Source: Acidovorax sp. 106
Lineage (GTDB): Bacteria > Pseudomonadota > Gammaproteobacteria > Burkholderiales > Burkholderiaceae_C
DNA length: 64,000 nucleotides
Assembly (NCBI RefSeq): GCF_003663825.1
Contig: NZ_RCCC01000001.1
Coordinates: 1,868,501-1,932,500, forward strand
Reading direction: 5' to 3'
The position numbers and the translations under genes were made by a program. This document shows, one piece after another, positions 44,627 to 56,576 of this stretch. A model generated the notes under the pieces. That model was not told the origin of the DNA. It was given only the letters and a program-made list of their open reading frames with translations, and did no database searches. Numbering within the stretch: the first letter of the stretch is position 1; every line of letters begins with the position of its first letter.

Positions 44627-45357
44627 CCGAACTGCATGCCCTGGTCACCGGGGGAGCGCGTGGCATTGGCGCGGCCATTGCACACCGGCTTGCGGCCGAC
44701 GGCCTGCGCGTCACTGTGCTCAGCCGCAGCGGGGCTGCCGCGCACGGTTTGCACGCCGTGGCCGCCGACGTGGCCGATGCGCAGCAAGTGCAGGAGGCCA
44801 TGCACCATGCCCAGGAGCGCCACGGACCGATCCAGATCTTGGTCAACAACGCGGGCCAGGCCGAAAGCGCGCCCTTTGCCAAGATGGATGAAGCGCTGTG
44901 GCGGCGCATGCTGGACGTGAACCTGACGGGCACCATGCTGTGCACCCAGGCCGTGCTGCCGGGCATGCTGCAGGCGGGCTGGGGCCGCATTGTCAACGTG
45001 GCCAGCACTGCAGGCCAGGTGGGCTATGCCTACGTGGCGGCGTACTGCGCGGCCAAGCATGGCGTGATTGGCCTGACCCGTTCGCTGGCGCTGGAGCTGG
45101 CGGCCAAGGGCATCACCGTGAATGCCGTCTGCCCGGGCTATACCGAAACCGACATCGTGCGCGACAGCATTGCCCGCGTGGTGGCCAAGACAGGCCGCAC
45201 GCAGGACGAGGCACGCGCCGAATTTGTGAAGAGCAACCCCCAGGGAAGACTGGTGGACCCCGCTGAAGTGGCCGATGCCGTGGCATGGCTGTGTGGCCGT
45301 GGTGCGGGTGCGGTGACCGGGCAATCGGTCTCTGTCAGTGGCGGGGAGGTGATGTGA
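44623..45357 (+). CDS. short-chain dehydrogenase/reductase of the aminobenzoate operon
   Basis: 244 residues. Cofactor motif [12 protein letters not shown] at residues 9-20, NNAGQAES, and catalytic residues in [10 protein letters not shown] and [11 protein letters not shown] (Ser, Tyr and Lys of the YxxxK signature). Probably oxidises or reduces a hydroxy/keto intermediate of the CoA-bound ring or the ring-opened chain. Overlaps abmA by four bases and marR by one base (TGATG), so translation is coupled. Confidence 0.9.
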
Positions 45358-45926
45358 TGGCAGCGCGTGCGCCCAAGAATTTCCGCCTGGTCGAATCGCT
45401 GGGTGATCAGCACATTGGCCTGGAGGCCCGCGCCCAGGTGGACGACCACCTGGACACCAAGATCTGGCTGCGCCTGCTGGCCTGCAGTACACAGATCGAG
45501 CAGCAGATCCGCCAGCGTCTGCGTGCCCGCTTTGACACCACGCTGCCGCGTTTTGACACGCTGGCGCAGCTAGACCGTCACCCTGATGGGCTGCGCATGA
45601 ATGTGCTGTCGCGCTACCTGATGGTGACCGGCGGCAACGTCACGGGGCTGACCGATCAGCTGGTCAAGGAAGGGCTGGTCGAGCGCATCGAAGACCCCGA
45701 AGACCGCCGCTCGTGGCGTGTGCGCCTGACGGCTAAGGGGCGGGCCGACTTTGCCACCATGGCCTGCGAGCACGAGCTGTGGCTCAGCGAGCTGCTGGGT
45801 GATCTGCCCGCCGTCAGCAGGGATGCCTTGTATGAACACCTGGGCCTGCTGCGTGTGCACCTGGCGCAGCGGCAGACCGAGCTGGACACCCCCTCATCCA
45901 AACCCAAAACGAAACCCGCCGCATGA
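45357..45926 (+). CDS. MarR-family regulator of the aminobenzoate operon
   Basis: 189 residues. The winged-helix core includes [32 protein letters not shown] and the wing [17 protein letters not shown]. An extended N-terminus (about 40 residues) precedes it. MarR proteins of this kind are often repressors released by an aromatic acyl-CoA, and its position inside the catabolic operon supports autoregulation of the promoter at 42244-42272. Both ends overlap neighbouring genes by a few bases. Confidence 0.87.
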   Translation: MAARAPKNFRLVESLGDQHIGLEARAQVDDHLDTKIWLRLLACSTQIEQQIRQRLRARFDTTLPRFDTLAQLDRHPDGLRMNVLSRYLMVTGGNVTGLTDQLVKEGLVERIEDPEDRRSWRVRLTAKGRADFATMACEHELWLSELLGDLPAVSRDALYEHLGLLRVHLAQRQTELDTPSSKPKTKPAA

Positions 45927-46768
45927 CCATCGACCCCCAGCTACTGGCCGGCAACCGGCGCCCCATGGCCGGCTACCAGGCCCGCCACTTTGTGTGGGAG
46001 GTGCAATCCGGCGTGGCCACCCTCACGCTGAACCGGCCCGAGCGCAAGAACCCGCTGACTTTCGACAGCTATGCCGAGATGCGTGACCTGTTTCACAGCC
46101 TCAAAGGGGCTGACGATGTGCATGCGGTGGTGCTCACGGGCAGTGGCGGCAACTTTTGCTCGGGGGGCGATGTGCACGAGATCATCGGCCCCTTGGTAGC
46201 ACTCAAGGCTCCCGAGCTGCTGATGTTCACCCGCATGACCGGTGAACTCGTCAAGACCATGCGCGCCTGCCCCCAGCCCATCGTGGCGGCCATCGACGGG
46301 GTGTGCGCTGGCGCGGGCGCCATCATGGCCATGGCCTCTGACTTGCGCCTGGGCACTGCCCGCAGCAAGACGGCCTTTTTGTTCAACCGCGTGGGCCTGG
46401 CCGGCTGCGACATGGGTGCCTGCGCCATCTTGCCCCGCATCGTGGGGCAGGGCCGGGCCAGCGAGCTGCTGTTCACAGGCCGCAGCCTGGGGGGCGAGGA
46501 GGGCGAGCGCTGGGGCTTCTTCAACCGCCTCGCCGCCCCCGAGGCCCTGCTGGCCGAAGCCCAGGCGCTGGCCGCACAGCTGGTAGAGGGCCCCACGTTT
46601 GCCAACGGCATCACCAAGACCATGTTGCACCAGGAATGGGCCATGACCATCGACCAAGCCATTGAAGCCGAGGCCCAGGCCCAGGCGCTGTGCATGCTGA
46701 CGCAAGACTTTGCCCGGGCGTACCACGCCTTTGTGGCCAAGCAAAAACCCAAGTTCGAGGGGAACTGA
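45923..46768 (+). CDS. enoyl-CoA hydratase/isomerase family protein
   Basis: 281-residue crotonase-fold protein. Oxyanion-hole segments are [15 protein letters not shown] (about residue 70) and [38 protein letters not shown] contains an Asp/Cys pair at the position where hydratases often have a catalytic acidic residue. Likely hydrates, or hydrolytically opens, the CoA-bound ring intermediate, or acts in the following beta-oxidation. Start ATG overlaps the marR stop. Confidence 0.88.
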   Translation: MTIDPQLLAGNRRPMAGYQARHFVWEVQSGVATLTLNRPERKNPLTFDSYAEMRDLFHSLKGADDVHAVVLTGSGGNFCSGGDVHEIIGPLVALKAPELLMFTRMTGELVKTMRACPQPIVAAIDGVCAGAGAIMAMASDLRLGTARSKTAFLFNRVGLAGCDMGACAILPRIVGQGRASELLFTGRSLGGEEGERWGFFNRLAAPEALLAEAQALAAQLVEGPTFANGITKTMLHQEWAMTIDQAIEAEAQAQALCMLTQDFARAYHAFVAKQKPKFEGN

Positions 46769-46769
46769 C

Positions 46770-47915
46770 GTGAGCGACACCGCCTATCTGGACTGGCCCT
46801 TTTTCGAGCCCCGCCATGCCGAGCTGGCCCAGGCGCTGGATGCCTGGGCTACGCAGCATGTGCCTCACGACCATGGGCCTGATGTGGATGCCGAATGCCG
46901 TGCGCTGGTGCAGCAACTGGGCGCGGGCGGCTGGCTGCGCCATGCAGTGGGTGATTCTGCTCAGGCCATTGACACCCGGTCGCTCTGCCTGATCCGCGAG
47001 ACATTGGCACGCCACTCAGGCTTGGCGGACTTTGCCTTTGCCATGCAAGGCCTGGGCAGTGGTGCGATCAGCTTGCACGGCACACCCGAGCAGCGCGCGC
47101 GCTACCTGGTGCCCGTGGCGGCCGGCCAGGCCATCAGCGCGTTTGCGCTGTCTGAGCCCGATGCGGGCTCAGACGTTGCGGCCATGGCGTGCGCTGCCCA
47201 GGCCGATGGCGACCACTATGTGCTCAGCGGTGAAAAGACCTGGATCTCCAACGGTGGCATTGCCGACTTCTACGTGGTCTTCGCCCGCACGGGCGAAGCG
47301 CCCGGCTCGCGCGGCATCAGCGCGTTCATTGTCGATGCCGATACACCGGGCCTCACGATTGCCGAGCGCATTGAAGTGATCGCCCCGCATCCGCTGGCGC
47401 GGCTGCGGTTTGACGGGTGCCGCATTCCGGCCAGCCAGCGTGTGGGTGCGGCGGGCGAGGGCTTCAAGGTCGCCATGCGCACGCTGGACGTGTTCCGCAC
47501 GTCGGTGGCCGCCGCCGCGCTGGGCTTTGCGCGCAGAGCGTTTGACGAGGCCCTGCAGCGTGCGACCACGCGCAAGATGTTTGGTGGCGTGCTGGCCGAC
47601 TTCCAGCTCACGCAGGCCAAGCTGGCCCACATGGCCACGGCCATCGACAGCGCCGCCTTGCTGACCTACCGCGCAGCCTGGTTGCGCGACCAGGGGCGAA
47701 ATGTGACGCGCGAAGCCGCCATGGCCAAGATGACGGCCACCGAAAACGCACAGCAGGTCATTGATGCCGCCGTGCAGATTTTCGGAGGACAAGGCGTGGT
47801 CAGCGGCGAGCCGGTGGAGCGGCTGTACCGCGAAATCCGCGCGCTGCGCATTTACGAGGGCGCAACCGAGGTGCAGCAGCTCATCATCGGCCGCGACCTG
47901 CTCAAGGCCCTTTGA
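46770..47915 (+). CDS. acyl-CoA dehydrogenase of the aminobenzoate operon
   Basis: 381 residues, FAD-dependent. Signature [15 protein letters not shown] (flavin contact), [13 protein letters not shown] and the C-terminal [20 protein letters not shown] with [11 protein letters not shown], which holds the catalytic Glu. Probably introduces a double bond in the ring-derived acyl-CoA. GTG start at 46770 preceded by AGGGGAA; one base separates it from the hydratase stop. Confidence 0.9.
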   Translation: MSDTAYLDWPFFEPRHAELAQALDAWATQHVPHDHGPDVDAECRALVQQLGAGGWLRHAVGDSAQAIDTRSLCLIRETLARHSGLADFAFAMQGLGSGAISLHGTPEQRARYLVPVAAGQAISAFALSEPDAGSDVAAMACAAQADGDHYVLSGEKTWISNGGIADFYVVFARTGEAPGSRGISAFIVDADTPGLTIAERIEVIAPHPLARLRFDGCRIPASQRVGAAGEGFKVAMRTLDVFRTSVAAAALGFARRAFDEALQRATTRKMFGGVLADFQLTQAKLAHMATAIDSAALLTYRAAWLRDQGRNVTREAAMAKMTATENAQQVIDAAVQIFGGQGVVSGEPVERLYREIRALRIYEGATEVQQLIIGRDLLKAL

Positions 47916-47931
47916 CACGAGGATCACGCCG

Positions 47932-49542
47932 ATGCACCCCTCTGCCCATGTGGACACCTTCGCACGCGAGCACCTGCCGCCGCCCGAGCTGCAGCCCGAG
48001 TACCTGTTTGAGTTGCCCGAACTACAGTTTGGGCCACAGCTGAACTGCGCCAGCGAGCTGCTAGACCGCCACGTGCACGAGGGGCGCGGCGACCGCATTG
48101 CCATTTGCGCGCCCGGCGTGTCCTGGACCTATGCCGAGCTGCAAGACAAAGCCAACCGCATTGCCAACGTGCTGGTGCATGACATGGGGCTGGTGCCCGG
48201 CAACCGCGTGCTGCTGCGTGCGCCCAACAACCCGATGCTGGCGGCATGCTGGTTCGCGGTGATGAAAGCGGGTGGCATCGCCGTGGCCACCATGCCGCTG
48301 CTGCGGGCCAAGGAGCTCAAGACCATTGTGGAGATCGGCCAGGTGACGCATGCGCTGTGCGACAGCGCGCTGGCCGATGAAATGCAGCTCACTGCGGCGC
48401 AGACCGCCCTGTTGCGCGAAGTGCGCTACTTTCACGATGCCAGCGAGACGGGGCTGGAAGCCGCCATGGCGCAGGCGTCACCCCAGTTCGACAACGTGGC
48501 CACTGCATCAGACGACTGCTGCCTGTTTGGCTTTACCTCGGGCACCACCGGTGTGCCCAAGGCCACCATGCACTACCACCGTGATGTGATGGCCATCTGT
48601 ACCTGCTGGCCCCCGCAGGTGCTGCGCCCGCAGCCGGACGATGTGTTCATCGGCAGCCCGCCCCTGGCCTTCACCTTTGGCCTGGGGGGCTTGCTGCTGT
48701 TCCCGCTGTCCATCGGCGCCACCGCCGTGCTGCTGGAAAAAGCGGGCCCGCCCCAGTTGCTGCAGGGCATCCAAGATTTTGGCGCCACCGTGGTGTTCAC
48801 GGCGCCTACCTCGTACCGACAGCTCGCCGCCCATGGCGACGTGCTGCGCGCCACGCGATTGCGCAAATGCGTGTCGGCGGGCGAAGTGTTGCCCGCCTCC
48901 ACCCGCGCACTGTGGAAGCAGGCCACGGGCATGGAGCTGATCGACGGCATTGGCGCGACCGAGCTGTTGCACATCTTCATCTCGCACGACGAAAACACCG
49001 CCCGGCCTGGCGCTACGGGCAAGCCTGTGCCCGGCTACCGGGCCAAGGTGGTCGATGACGAGGGGCGCGAGGTGCCCGCTGGCTCTGTGGGCAAGCTTGC
49101 GGTGCAAGGGCCTACCGGCTGCCGCTATCTGCGCGATGAGCGCCAGCGCCAGTACGTCAAAGACGGCTGGAACCTGACCGGCGACGCCTATCTGGTGGAC
49201 GCGGATGGCTACTTCCATTACCAGTCCCGCACCGACGACATGATCATCTCGGCCGGCTACAACATCGCGGCCCCCGAGGTGGAGGACGCCCTGCTGGCCC
49301 ACCCTGCGGTGGCCGAAGCGGCTGTGATTGGCGTGCCTGATGAGCAGCGCGGCCAGATCGTCAAGGCCTACGTGGTGCTCAAGCCCGGTCATGCGGCCGA
49401 TGCTGGCATGGTCACGACCCTGCAAGAGTTCGTCAAGCAGACCGTGGCCCCCTACAAATACCCGCGTGCCGTGGAGTTCGCCACCCAGCTGCCGCGCACG
49501 TCCACCGGCAAGCTGCAGCGCTTTCGCCTGCGTGGGAATTGA
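47932..49542 (+). CDS. abmG: 2-aminobenzoate-CoA ligase
   Basis: 536 residues, AMP-forming benzoate-CoA-ligase branch. The N-terminal TFAREHLPPPELQPEY is a hallmark of benzoate/aminobenzoate ligases. Motifs: GFTSGTTGVPKATMHYHRD (P-loop), SPPLAFTFGLGGLLLFPL (aromatic acid pocket), GIGATELLHIFISH, DGWNLTGDAY, SRTDDMIISAGYNIAAPEVE and TSTGKLQRF with the catalytic Lys. Activates the aromatic acid to its CoA thioester, the entry reaction. Start ATG after GAGG. Specificity for 2-aminobenzoate is inferred from the operon. Confidence 0.87.
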   Translation: MHPSAHVDTFAREHLPPPELQPEYLFELPELQFGPQLNCASELLDRHVHEGRGDRIAICAPGVSWTYAELQDKANRIANVLVHDMGLVPGNRVLLRAPNNPMLAACWFAVMKAGGIAVATMPLLRAKELKTIVEIGQVTHALCDSALADEMQLTAAQTALLREVRYFHDASETGLEAAMAQASPQFDNVATASDDCCLFGFTSGTTGVPKATMHYHRDVMAICTCWPPQVLRPQPDDVFIGSPPLAFTFGLGGLLLFPLSIGATAVLLEKAGPPQLLQGIQDFGATVVFTAPTSYRQLAAHGDVLRATRLRKCVSAGEVLPASTRALWKQATGMELIDGIGATELLHIFISHDENTARPGATGKPVPGYRAKVVDDEGREVPAGSVGKLAVQGPTGCRYLRDERQRQYVKDGWNLTGDAYLVDADGYFHYQSRTDDMIISAGYNIAAPEVEDALLAHPAVAEAAVIGVPDEQRGQIVKAYVVLKPGHAADAGMVTTLQEFVKQTVAPYKYPRAVEFATQLPRTSTGKLQRFRLRGN

Positions 49543-49595
49543 TTGAATCCTGCGCTTTTGTTCGTCCACCCTGTCCATTCTCTGGAGGCCTACCG

Positions 49596-50768
49596 ATGAG
49601 CCCGTTCACCCTTCGCCTGAGTACCCTGGCTGCCGCCACCCTGCTGGCACTGCCCGCCGTGGCCGCTGACAAAGTCAAGGTGGGTTTTCTCAGCACCCTG
49701 TCGGGCCCTGGTTCGGCGCTGGGGGTCGATATCCGCGACGGCTTTCAGCTGGCCATCAAGCAGTCTGGGGGCAAGCTGGGCGGACTGCCTGCCGAGGTCA
49801 TCGTGGCCGATGACCAGCAAAGCCCCGACGCCGCCAAGCAGACCGCCGACCGCCTGCTCAAGCGCGAGCGGGTCGACTTCATGACCGGCATCGTGTTCTC
49901 CAACATCATGCTGGCCGTAGGGCAGCCGGTGTTCCAGAACAAGACCTTCTACATCAGCGCCAACGCGGGCCCGTCGCAGTACGCAGGCGCGCAGTGCAAT
50001 CCGTACTTCTTCAGCGCCTCGTACCAGAATGACAACCTGCACGAGGCCGTGGGCAAGACGGTGCAGGACCGTGGCATCAAGAAGGTTGCGCTGCTGGCGC
50101 CCAACTACCCCGCAGGCAAAGATGCACTGGCAGGCTTCAAGCGTTTTTACAAAGGCGCGATTGCGCTGGAGACCTACACCCCGCTGAACCAGTTGGACTA
50201 TGGCGCAGAGCTGTCGCAGCTGCGCGCATCGGGGGCCGACGCGGTCTACATCTTCCTGCCCGGCGGGCTGGGGGTGAACTTCGTCAAGCAGTTCACCGGT
50301 GCGGGGTTGAACAAGGAGATGAAGCTCTTCGCCCCAGGCTTTTCTGCCGATGAGGACGTGATTCGTGCGGTCGGCGAGCCCATGCTGGGAGTGTTGAACA
50401 GTTCGCAGTGGGCGCACGACCTCGACAACGCTGCCAACAAGAGGTTTGTGGCCGATTTTCAGAAGGAATATGGTCGCTTGCCCACACTGTATGCAGCCCA
50501 GGGCTACGACACTGCACGCCTGATCGATGCCGCAGTGCGCGACGTGCAGGGCAAGACCGAGGACAAGGATGCCGTGCGCAAGGCACTGCAGGCGGCCCGT
50601 TTTGAGTCGGTGCGTGGCGCTTTCAAGTTCAACACCAACCAGTACCCCGTGCAGAGCTACTACCTGCGCGAAGTGGTCAAGGATGCGCAGGGCCGCATCA
50701 CCAACAAGACCGTAGGCAAGGTCTTTGACGCCCATGCGGATGCGTATGCCAGCGAATGCAAGATGTGA
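49596..50768 (+). CDS. ABC transporter substrate-binding protein (Liv type)
   Basis: 390 residues. Signal peptide TLAAATLLALPAVAA; the mature type I periplasmic binding protein begins DKVKVGFLSTLSGPGSALG. It belongs to the branched-chain-amino-acid-like receptors that commonly bind aromatic acids when sited in degradation operons; 2-aminobenzoate or a related acid is the likely ligand. GGAGG precedes the ATG at 49596. Confidence 0.9.
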   Translation: MSPFTLRLSTLAAATLLALPAVAADKVKVGFLSTLSGPGSALGVDIRDGFQLAIKQSGGKLGGLPAEVIVADDQQSPDAAKQTADRLLKRERVDFMTGIVFSNIMLAVGQPVFQNKTFYISANAGPSQYAGAQCNPYFFSASYQNDNLHEAVGKTVQDRGIKKVALLAPNYPAGKDALAGFKRFYKGAIALETYTPLNQLDYGAELSQLRASGADAVYIFLPGGLGVNFVKQFTGAGLNKEMKLFAPGFSADEDVIRAVGEPMLGVLNSSQWAHDLDNAANKRFVADFQKEYGRLPTLYAAQGYDTARLIDAAVRDVQGKTEDKDAVRKALQAARFESVRGAFKFNTNQYPVQSYYLREVVKDAQGRITNKTVGKVFDAHADAYASECKM

Positions 50769-50837
50769 TGCGCGTGAAGGCTCTGTGCTTGCCGCGCTGC
50801 CAATGCATGTGCCCACCAGCGGCCCGGAGGCCATGAC

Positions 50838-51758
50838 GTGAACGCCATCTTGGTTCTGGAGCAATTGCTCAATGGGCTGCAGTTCGGCCTGATGCTGTTC
50901 TTGCTGGCCGCCGGCCTCACGCTGGTCTTCGGCATCATGGACATGATCAACCTGGCCCATGGCTCGCTCTACATGGTGGGCGCCTACCTGATCGCCAGCA
51001 TTGCGGGCGCATCGGGCTCGTTCTGGCTGGGGCTGGTGGGCGGGGTGCTGGCGACGGCCGCTGTGGGCGTGCTGCTGGAGCTTGCGGTGCTGCGCCGCCT
51101 GTACCAGCGCGACCATCTGTCGCAGGTGCTGGGCACCTTCGCCATCTTGCTGATGGCCAACGAAGGCGTGCGCATGATCTGGGGCTCGCAGCCCATGCCC
51201 ATGGCCACGCCTGCTTCGCTATCGGGCCCGGTGCAGTTGTTGCCTGGCTTCAGCTACCCCGCTTACCGGCTCTTCATCATCGGCGTGGGGCTGGTGGTGG
51301 CGCTGCTGCTGTACCTGTTGATCACGCGCACCCGTGTGGGCATGCAGGTGCGCGCTGGCGCATCTAACCGCGAAATGGCCCAGGCCATGGGCACCAACGT
51401 GCGCTGGCTGTTCACTGCGCTGTTTGCCCTGGGCGCTGCGCTGTGCGCAGTGGCCGGGGGCATGCTGGGGCCGTTGCTGGCGGTGCAGGTAGGCATGGGC
51501 GAGAGCATTTTGATCCTGGCGTTTGTGGTGATCGTGATTGGGGGCATCGGCTCCATCCGGGGGGCGTTGCTGGGGGCGCTGCTGGTGGGCATGGTTGATA
51601 CGGCGGGCCGCACCCTGGTGCCCTTGCTGTTTGGCCAGCTGCTCGGGCCCGCTGCGGCGGCCAGCGCAGCCCCGGCGGTGGCCTCGATCCTGATTTATGT
51701 GCTGATGGCGGCCGTCCTGTTCTGGAAGCCGCGTGGACTTTTTCCTGCCCATGGCTGA
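50838..51758 (+). CDS. ABC transporter permease, LivH type
   Basis: 306 residues, about eight membrane segments. N-terminal LEQLLNGLQFGLMLFLLAAG and GIMDMINLAHGSLYMVGAYL are LivH hallmarks; VIVIGGIGSIRGALLGALLVG is the EAA-like contact loop for the ATPase. Start GTG at 50838 with GGAGG upstream. Overlaps the next permease by 8 bp. Confidence 0.9.
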   Translation: MNAILVLEQLLNGLQFGLMLFLLAAGLTLVFGIMDMINLAHGSLYMVGAYLIASIAGASGSFWLGLVGGVLATAAVGVLLELAVLRRLYQRDHLSQVLGTFAILLMANEGVRMIWGSQPMPMATPASLSGPVQLLPGFSYPAYRLFIIGVGLVVALLLYLLITRTRVGMQVRAGASNREMAQAMGTNVRWLFTALFALGAALCAVAGGMLGPLLAVQVGMGESILILAFVVIVIGGIGSIRGALLGALLVGMVDTAGRTLVPLLFGQLLGPAAAASAAPAVASILIYVLMAAVLFWKPRGLFPAHG

Positions 51759-52728
51759 TAACACCCATCCCCCCAGCATCCTGGACCATGCGCTGCGCGC
51801 ACGCACCGCGTTGCCCCTGCTGCTTGCGCTGGCCTTGGTGCCCACCCTGTTCAACCTGGCGGGCGAGGGCTTCTACATCAGCGTCGCCAGCCGCATCCTG
51901 ATTTTTGCGCTGGCCGCTACCAGCCTGAACCTGATCCTGGGCTTTGGCGGCATGGTCAGTTTTGGGCACGCGGCCTTTGTGGGCATGGGGGCCTACACCG
52001 TGGGCATCCTCATGCAGTCGGGCGTGGTCTCGGCCTGGGTGTCGTGGCCAGCCGCCTTTGTGGTGGGCGGGGTGTTTGCCTTGCTGATCGGGCTGATCAG
52101 CCTGCGCACGCAGGGCGTGTACTTCATCATGATCACGCTGGCATTTGCGCAAATGCTGTTTTACCTGATGGTGTCGCTCAAGCCCTACGGCGGGGAGGAC
52201 GGGCTGTCCCTGGCCTCTCGTTCGCACCTGGGCCTGGGGCTGAACCTGGCCGACGACGCACAGTTTTACTACGTGGTGCTGGCGCTGGTGGCGGTGTTGT
52301 TCTTTGGCGTGGCCAAGCTGCTGAACGCTCGGTTTGGGCATGCGCTGCAAGGCATTCGCGAGAACGAGACGCGCATGGCTGCGTTGGGCTTTGCGGTCTA
52401 CCGCACCAAGCTGGTGGCCTTTACCCTGGCGGGCGCCATCGCGGGCCTGGCCGGCGCATTGCTGGCCAACCAGGCCAGCTTTGTGAGCCCGGCGCTGCTG
52501 CAGTGGAGCCAGTCGGGCATGCTGATGATCATGGTCATCCTGGGCGGCGTGGGCTACCTGTGGGGCGGCCTGGTGGGCGCCGCAGCCTTTTTGCTCATCG
52601 AAGAGGTGCTGGTGGCCTACACCATCCATTGGCAGTTTGGCCTGGGTGCGGTGCTGCTGGCCGTGGTCTTGCTGTCACCCAACGGGCTGCTCAGCCTGCT
52701 CGGCAAGTTCAGGAGGAAGCCCGCATGA
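51751..52728 (+). CDS. ABC transporter permease, LivM type
   Basis: 325 residues with about ten hydrophobic segments; ATSLNLILGFGGMVSFGHAA, FVGMGAYTVG and GGVGYLWGGLVGAAAF are LivM signatures. Start ATG at 51751 overlaps livH-type stop; a GTG at 51733 is an alternative. Last codons overlap the first ATPase gene (ATGA). Confidence 0.9.
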   Translation: MADNTHPPSILDHALRARTALPLLLALALVPTLFNLAGEGFYISVASRILIFALAATSLNLILGFGGMVSFGHAAFVGMGAYTVGILMQSGVVSAWVSWPAAFVVGGVFALLIGLISLRTQGVYFIMITLAFAQMLFYLMVSLKPYGGEDGLSLASRSHLGLGLNLADDAQFYYVVLALVAVLFFGVAKLLNARFGHALQGIRENETRMAALGFAVYRTKLVAFTLAGAIAGLAGALLANQASFVSPALLQWSQSGMLMIMVILGGVGYLWGGLVGAAAFLLIEEVLVAYTIHWQFGLGAVLLAVVLLSPNGLLSLLGKFRRKPA

Positions 52729-53479
52729 CCGAAATCCTGCGCACTGAGCAACTGGTCAAGCGCTTTGGCGGTCTGGTGGCCACAGACCATGCCAACCTGT
52801 CGGTGCAGCGCGGAGAGCTGCATGCGTTGATCGGCCCCAACGGGGCGGGCAAAACCACGCTCATCCACCAGCTCTCGGGTGCGCTGGCACCCACCAGCGG
52901 GCAGGTGTTTTTCCAGGGGCAGACCGTGACGGATGTGCCCATCCACCAGCGGGTGCATCGCGGCTTGGTGCGCTCGTACCAGATCACCAGCGTGTTCAAG
53001 CGCCTGTCGGTGCTGGACAACCTGGCGCTGGCAGTGCAGTCGCGCACCGGCAGCAGCCTGCGGTTCTGGCGCGCGGCGCGGGCCGAGCATGCGCGCTATG
53101 CAGCCGCCACTGCCGTGGCCGAACGGGTGGGGCTGGCGGGCCAGCTGCACCGCGTTGCGGGCATGCTTTCGCATGGCGAGCAGCGGCAACTGGAGATCGG
53201 GCTGGCGCTGGCGCTGGAGCCCCAGTTGCTGCTGCTGGACGAGCCCATGGCAGGCATGGGGCCCGATGAATCCGAACGCATGGTCGAGCTGCTCAGCAGC
53301 CTGCGTGGCCAGGTCACCATGCTGCTGGTGGAGCACGATATGGACGCTGTGTTCCGCCTGGCCGACCGCATTTCCACGCTGGTCTTTGGCCGCATCATTG
53401 CCACCGGCTCTCCGCAGGAGATCCGCGAGCACCCTGAGGTGAAAAAAGCCTACCTGGGCGACGAACTGGAGGCCCTGCC

Positions 53480-53483
<4 letters not shown>
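52725..53483 (+). CDS. ABC transporter ATP-binding protein, LivG type
   Basis: 252 residues. Walker A GPNGAGKTTLIHQL; signature region MLSHGEQRQLEIGLALALEP (SHGEQ replaces the usual LSGGQ, as in LivG proteins); Walker B LLLLDEPMAGMG; switch His in LLVEHDMDAV. AGGAGG precedes the ATG. Works as a heterodimer with the next gene product. Confidence 0.92.
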
Positions 53484-54190
<707 letters not shown>

Positions 54191-54191
54191 C

Positions 54192-54608
54192 ATGGACGGC
54201 CATATGCAATTCACACGCGACTACCGCATTCGCTTTTCGCACTGCGACCCGGCGGGCATCGTCTTTTTTCCGCAGTATCTGGTGCTGTTCAACCAGCTGG
54301 TAGAGGACTGGTTCACCGACGGCCTGGGCATCTCGTATGCTGACCTGCTGGGCCCGCGCCGCATTGGCCTGCCCATCGTTCGGCTGGAGTGCGATTTTCG
54401 CGCCATCAGCCGCATGGGCGACATCGTCCGCTTTGGCCTGAGGGCCGAACGTGTCGGCGGCCGGTCGCTCGATTTGACCCTGCAGGCTTACAGCGGCGAC
54501 GCCCTGCGCGTGTCCTCGCGCCAGGTGCTGGTGTTCACCAGCCTTGACACCCACCAAGCCATTTCCATGCCCGCCGATGTGCGGGCAGCCCTTTCCATTG
54601 CCCCTTAG
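54192..54608 (+). CDS. acyl-CoA thioesterase, 4-hydroxybenzoyl-CoA thioesterase-like
   Basis: 138 residues, single hot-dog fold. RIRFSHCDPAGIVFFPQYLVLFN contains the catalytic Asp in the CDPAG motif of 4-hydroxybenzoyl-CoA thioesterases. May release CoA from dead-end aryl- or acyl-CoA esters. ATG at 54192 or 54204. One base after the ATPase stop. Confidence 0.88.
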   Translation: MDGHMQFTRDYRIRFSHCDPAGIVFFPQYLVLFNQLVEDWFTDGLGISYADLLGPRRIGLPIVRLECDFRAISRMGDIVRFGLRAERVGGRSLDLTLQAYSGDALRVSSRQVLVFTSLDTHQAISMPADVRAALSIAP

Positions 54609-54616
54609 GAGATTCC

Positions 54617-55009
54617 ATGCAAGTCCTTCTTCCCCCCGGTTGGCCCCGCCCCAAGGGGTATGCCAACGGTGTCAGTGCGCGCGGGCGCATGGTGTTTGTG
54701 GCAGGCATGATTGGCTGGGATGCGCAGGGCCAGTTCCACACCGACGACCTGGCAGGCCAGGCGCGCCAGGCGCTGCAAAACATCGTCGAAGTGCTGCGTG
54801 AGGGCGGCGCGCTGCCAGAGCACATCGTGCGCATGACCTGGTACGTCACCAACAAGCAAGAATACGTGGCCGCCTACCCCGAGATTGGCAAAGCCTTCCG
54901 CGAGTTGATCGGCAGCTTCAACGCAGCCATGACGGCGGTGCAAGTGCAGGCGCTGGTGGAAGACCGCGCCAAGGTCGAGATCGAAGTCACGGCGGTCGTT
55001 CCCGACTGA
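54617..55009 (+). CDS. RidA-family (YjgF/YER057c/UK114) protein
   Basis: 130 residues. GVSARGRMVFVAGMIGWD, ALQNIVEVLREGGA and VRMTWYV are RidA-family features; no strict catalytic Arg context is obvious at the C-terminal end. RidA proteins hydrolyse reactive enamines/imines to ketones and ammonia, which suits a pathway whose ring-reduced intermediate carries an amino group. AGGAGA precedes the ATG. Last recognisable gene of the operon. Confidence 0.88.
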   Translation: MQVLLPPGWPRPKGYANGVSARGRMVFVAGMIGWDAQGQFHTDDLAGQARQALQNIVEVLREGGALPEHIVRMTWYVTNKQEYVAAYPEIGKAFRELIGSFNAAMTAVQVQALVEDRAKVEIEVTAVVPD

Positions 55010-55064
55010 GCGCGGCATGACCAAGCCTGGCTGACCAGGGCCCCCGGGGCAGCCGGCGTGACTT

Positions 55065-55119
55065 CAGAACTCGTGCAGAACTCGTGCAGAGCTGGTGCAG
55101 AGCTGGTGCAGAGCTTGTG
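55065..55119. repeat. 11-bp tandem repeat, five units
   Basis: Units CAGAACTCGTG, CAGAACTCGTG, CAGAGCTGGTG, CAGAGCTGGTG, CAGAGCTTGTG, one helical turn each, between ridA-type gene and metH-type gene. Confidence 0.88.
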
Positions 55120-55168
55120 CAAGGGCGTTGCCAAAGCCCCCTGCAGGCCAGGCAGGCACCTCACTTCC

Positions 55169-55174
55169 TACAAT
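55169..55174 (+). promoter_or_regulatory. candidate -10 element immediately before the MetH-domain gene
   Basis: TACAAT ends 9 bp before the ATG at 55184, so a transcript would be nearly leaderless. No convincing -35 element; the tandem repeats lie 50-100 bp upstream. Confidence 0.4.
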
Positions 55175-55183
55175 AGGGCCTCT

Positions 55184-56248
<1,065 letters not shown>

Positions 56249-56576
56249 CAGGGCCGACAGGACTGGGGCTCCCCTTCAGATGCCACGCTGGCCTTGCCGT
56301 GGAGTGAGCCACTGGCCTCAACCCGGTTTTGCGCCCGCCATGTTTGAGAAAAACCGCGTTTGTAAGAAAATACGGCTCCAGCGCTTGATTGGTAAGCGCT
56401 GGTAGCTATTAAAAACATAGCTAACAACCCACGGGCAAAGGGCCTTGCCGCTGCCACCCTGATTGCGCGATGCCCACAGGCGCGGTGTTGGGGCGGCGGT
56501 CCCTGTGCCGCGTTGGCGGCTTTTTTGCCCTGCTTGTGCCTTGCTACCGCCCTGCGGGTCCCCACTGCCTTGATCC
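56249..56576. other. 328-bp intergenic region before ttcA
   Basis: Contains a dispersed palindrome (56371-56420). The first 120 bp and the last 150 bp show no coding potential I would defend. A GC-rich stretch with GGGGCGGCGG near 56490 precedes the ttcA start without a clear promoter. Confidence 0.6.
56371..56420. repeat. dispersed palindromic repeat, copy before ttcA
   Basis: ACGGCTCCAGCGCTTGATT and AAGCGCTGGTAGCTATT, with flanking AAAAACATAGC. Possible terminator for the MetH-domain gene. Confidence 0.78.

Noticed and set aside
55065..55119. CRISPR-like tandem array
   Set aside because: Units are directly adjacent 11-mers without spacers; it is a simple tandem repeat.
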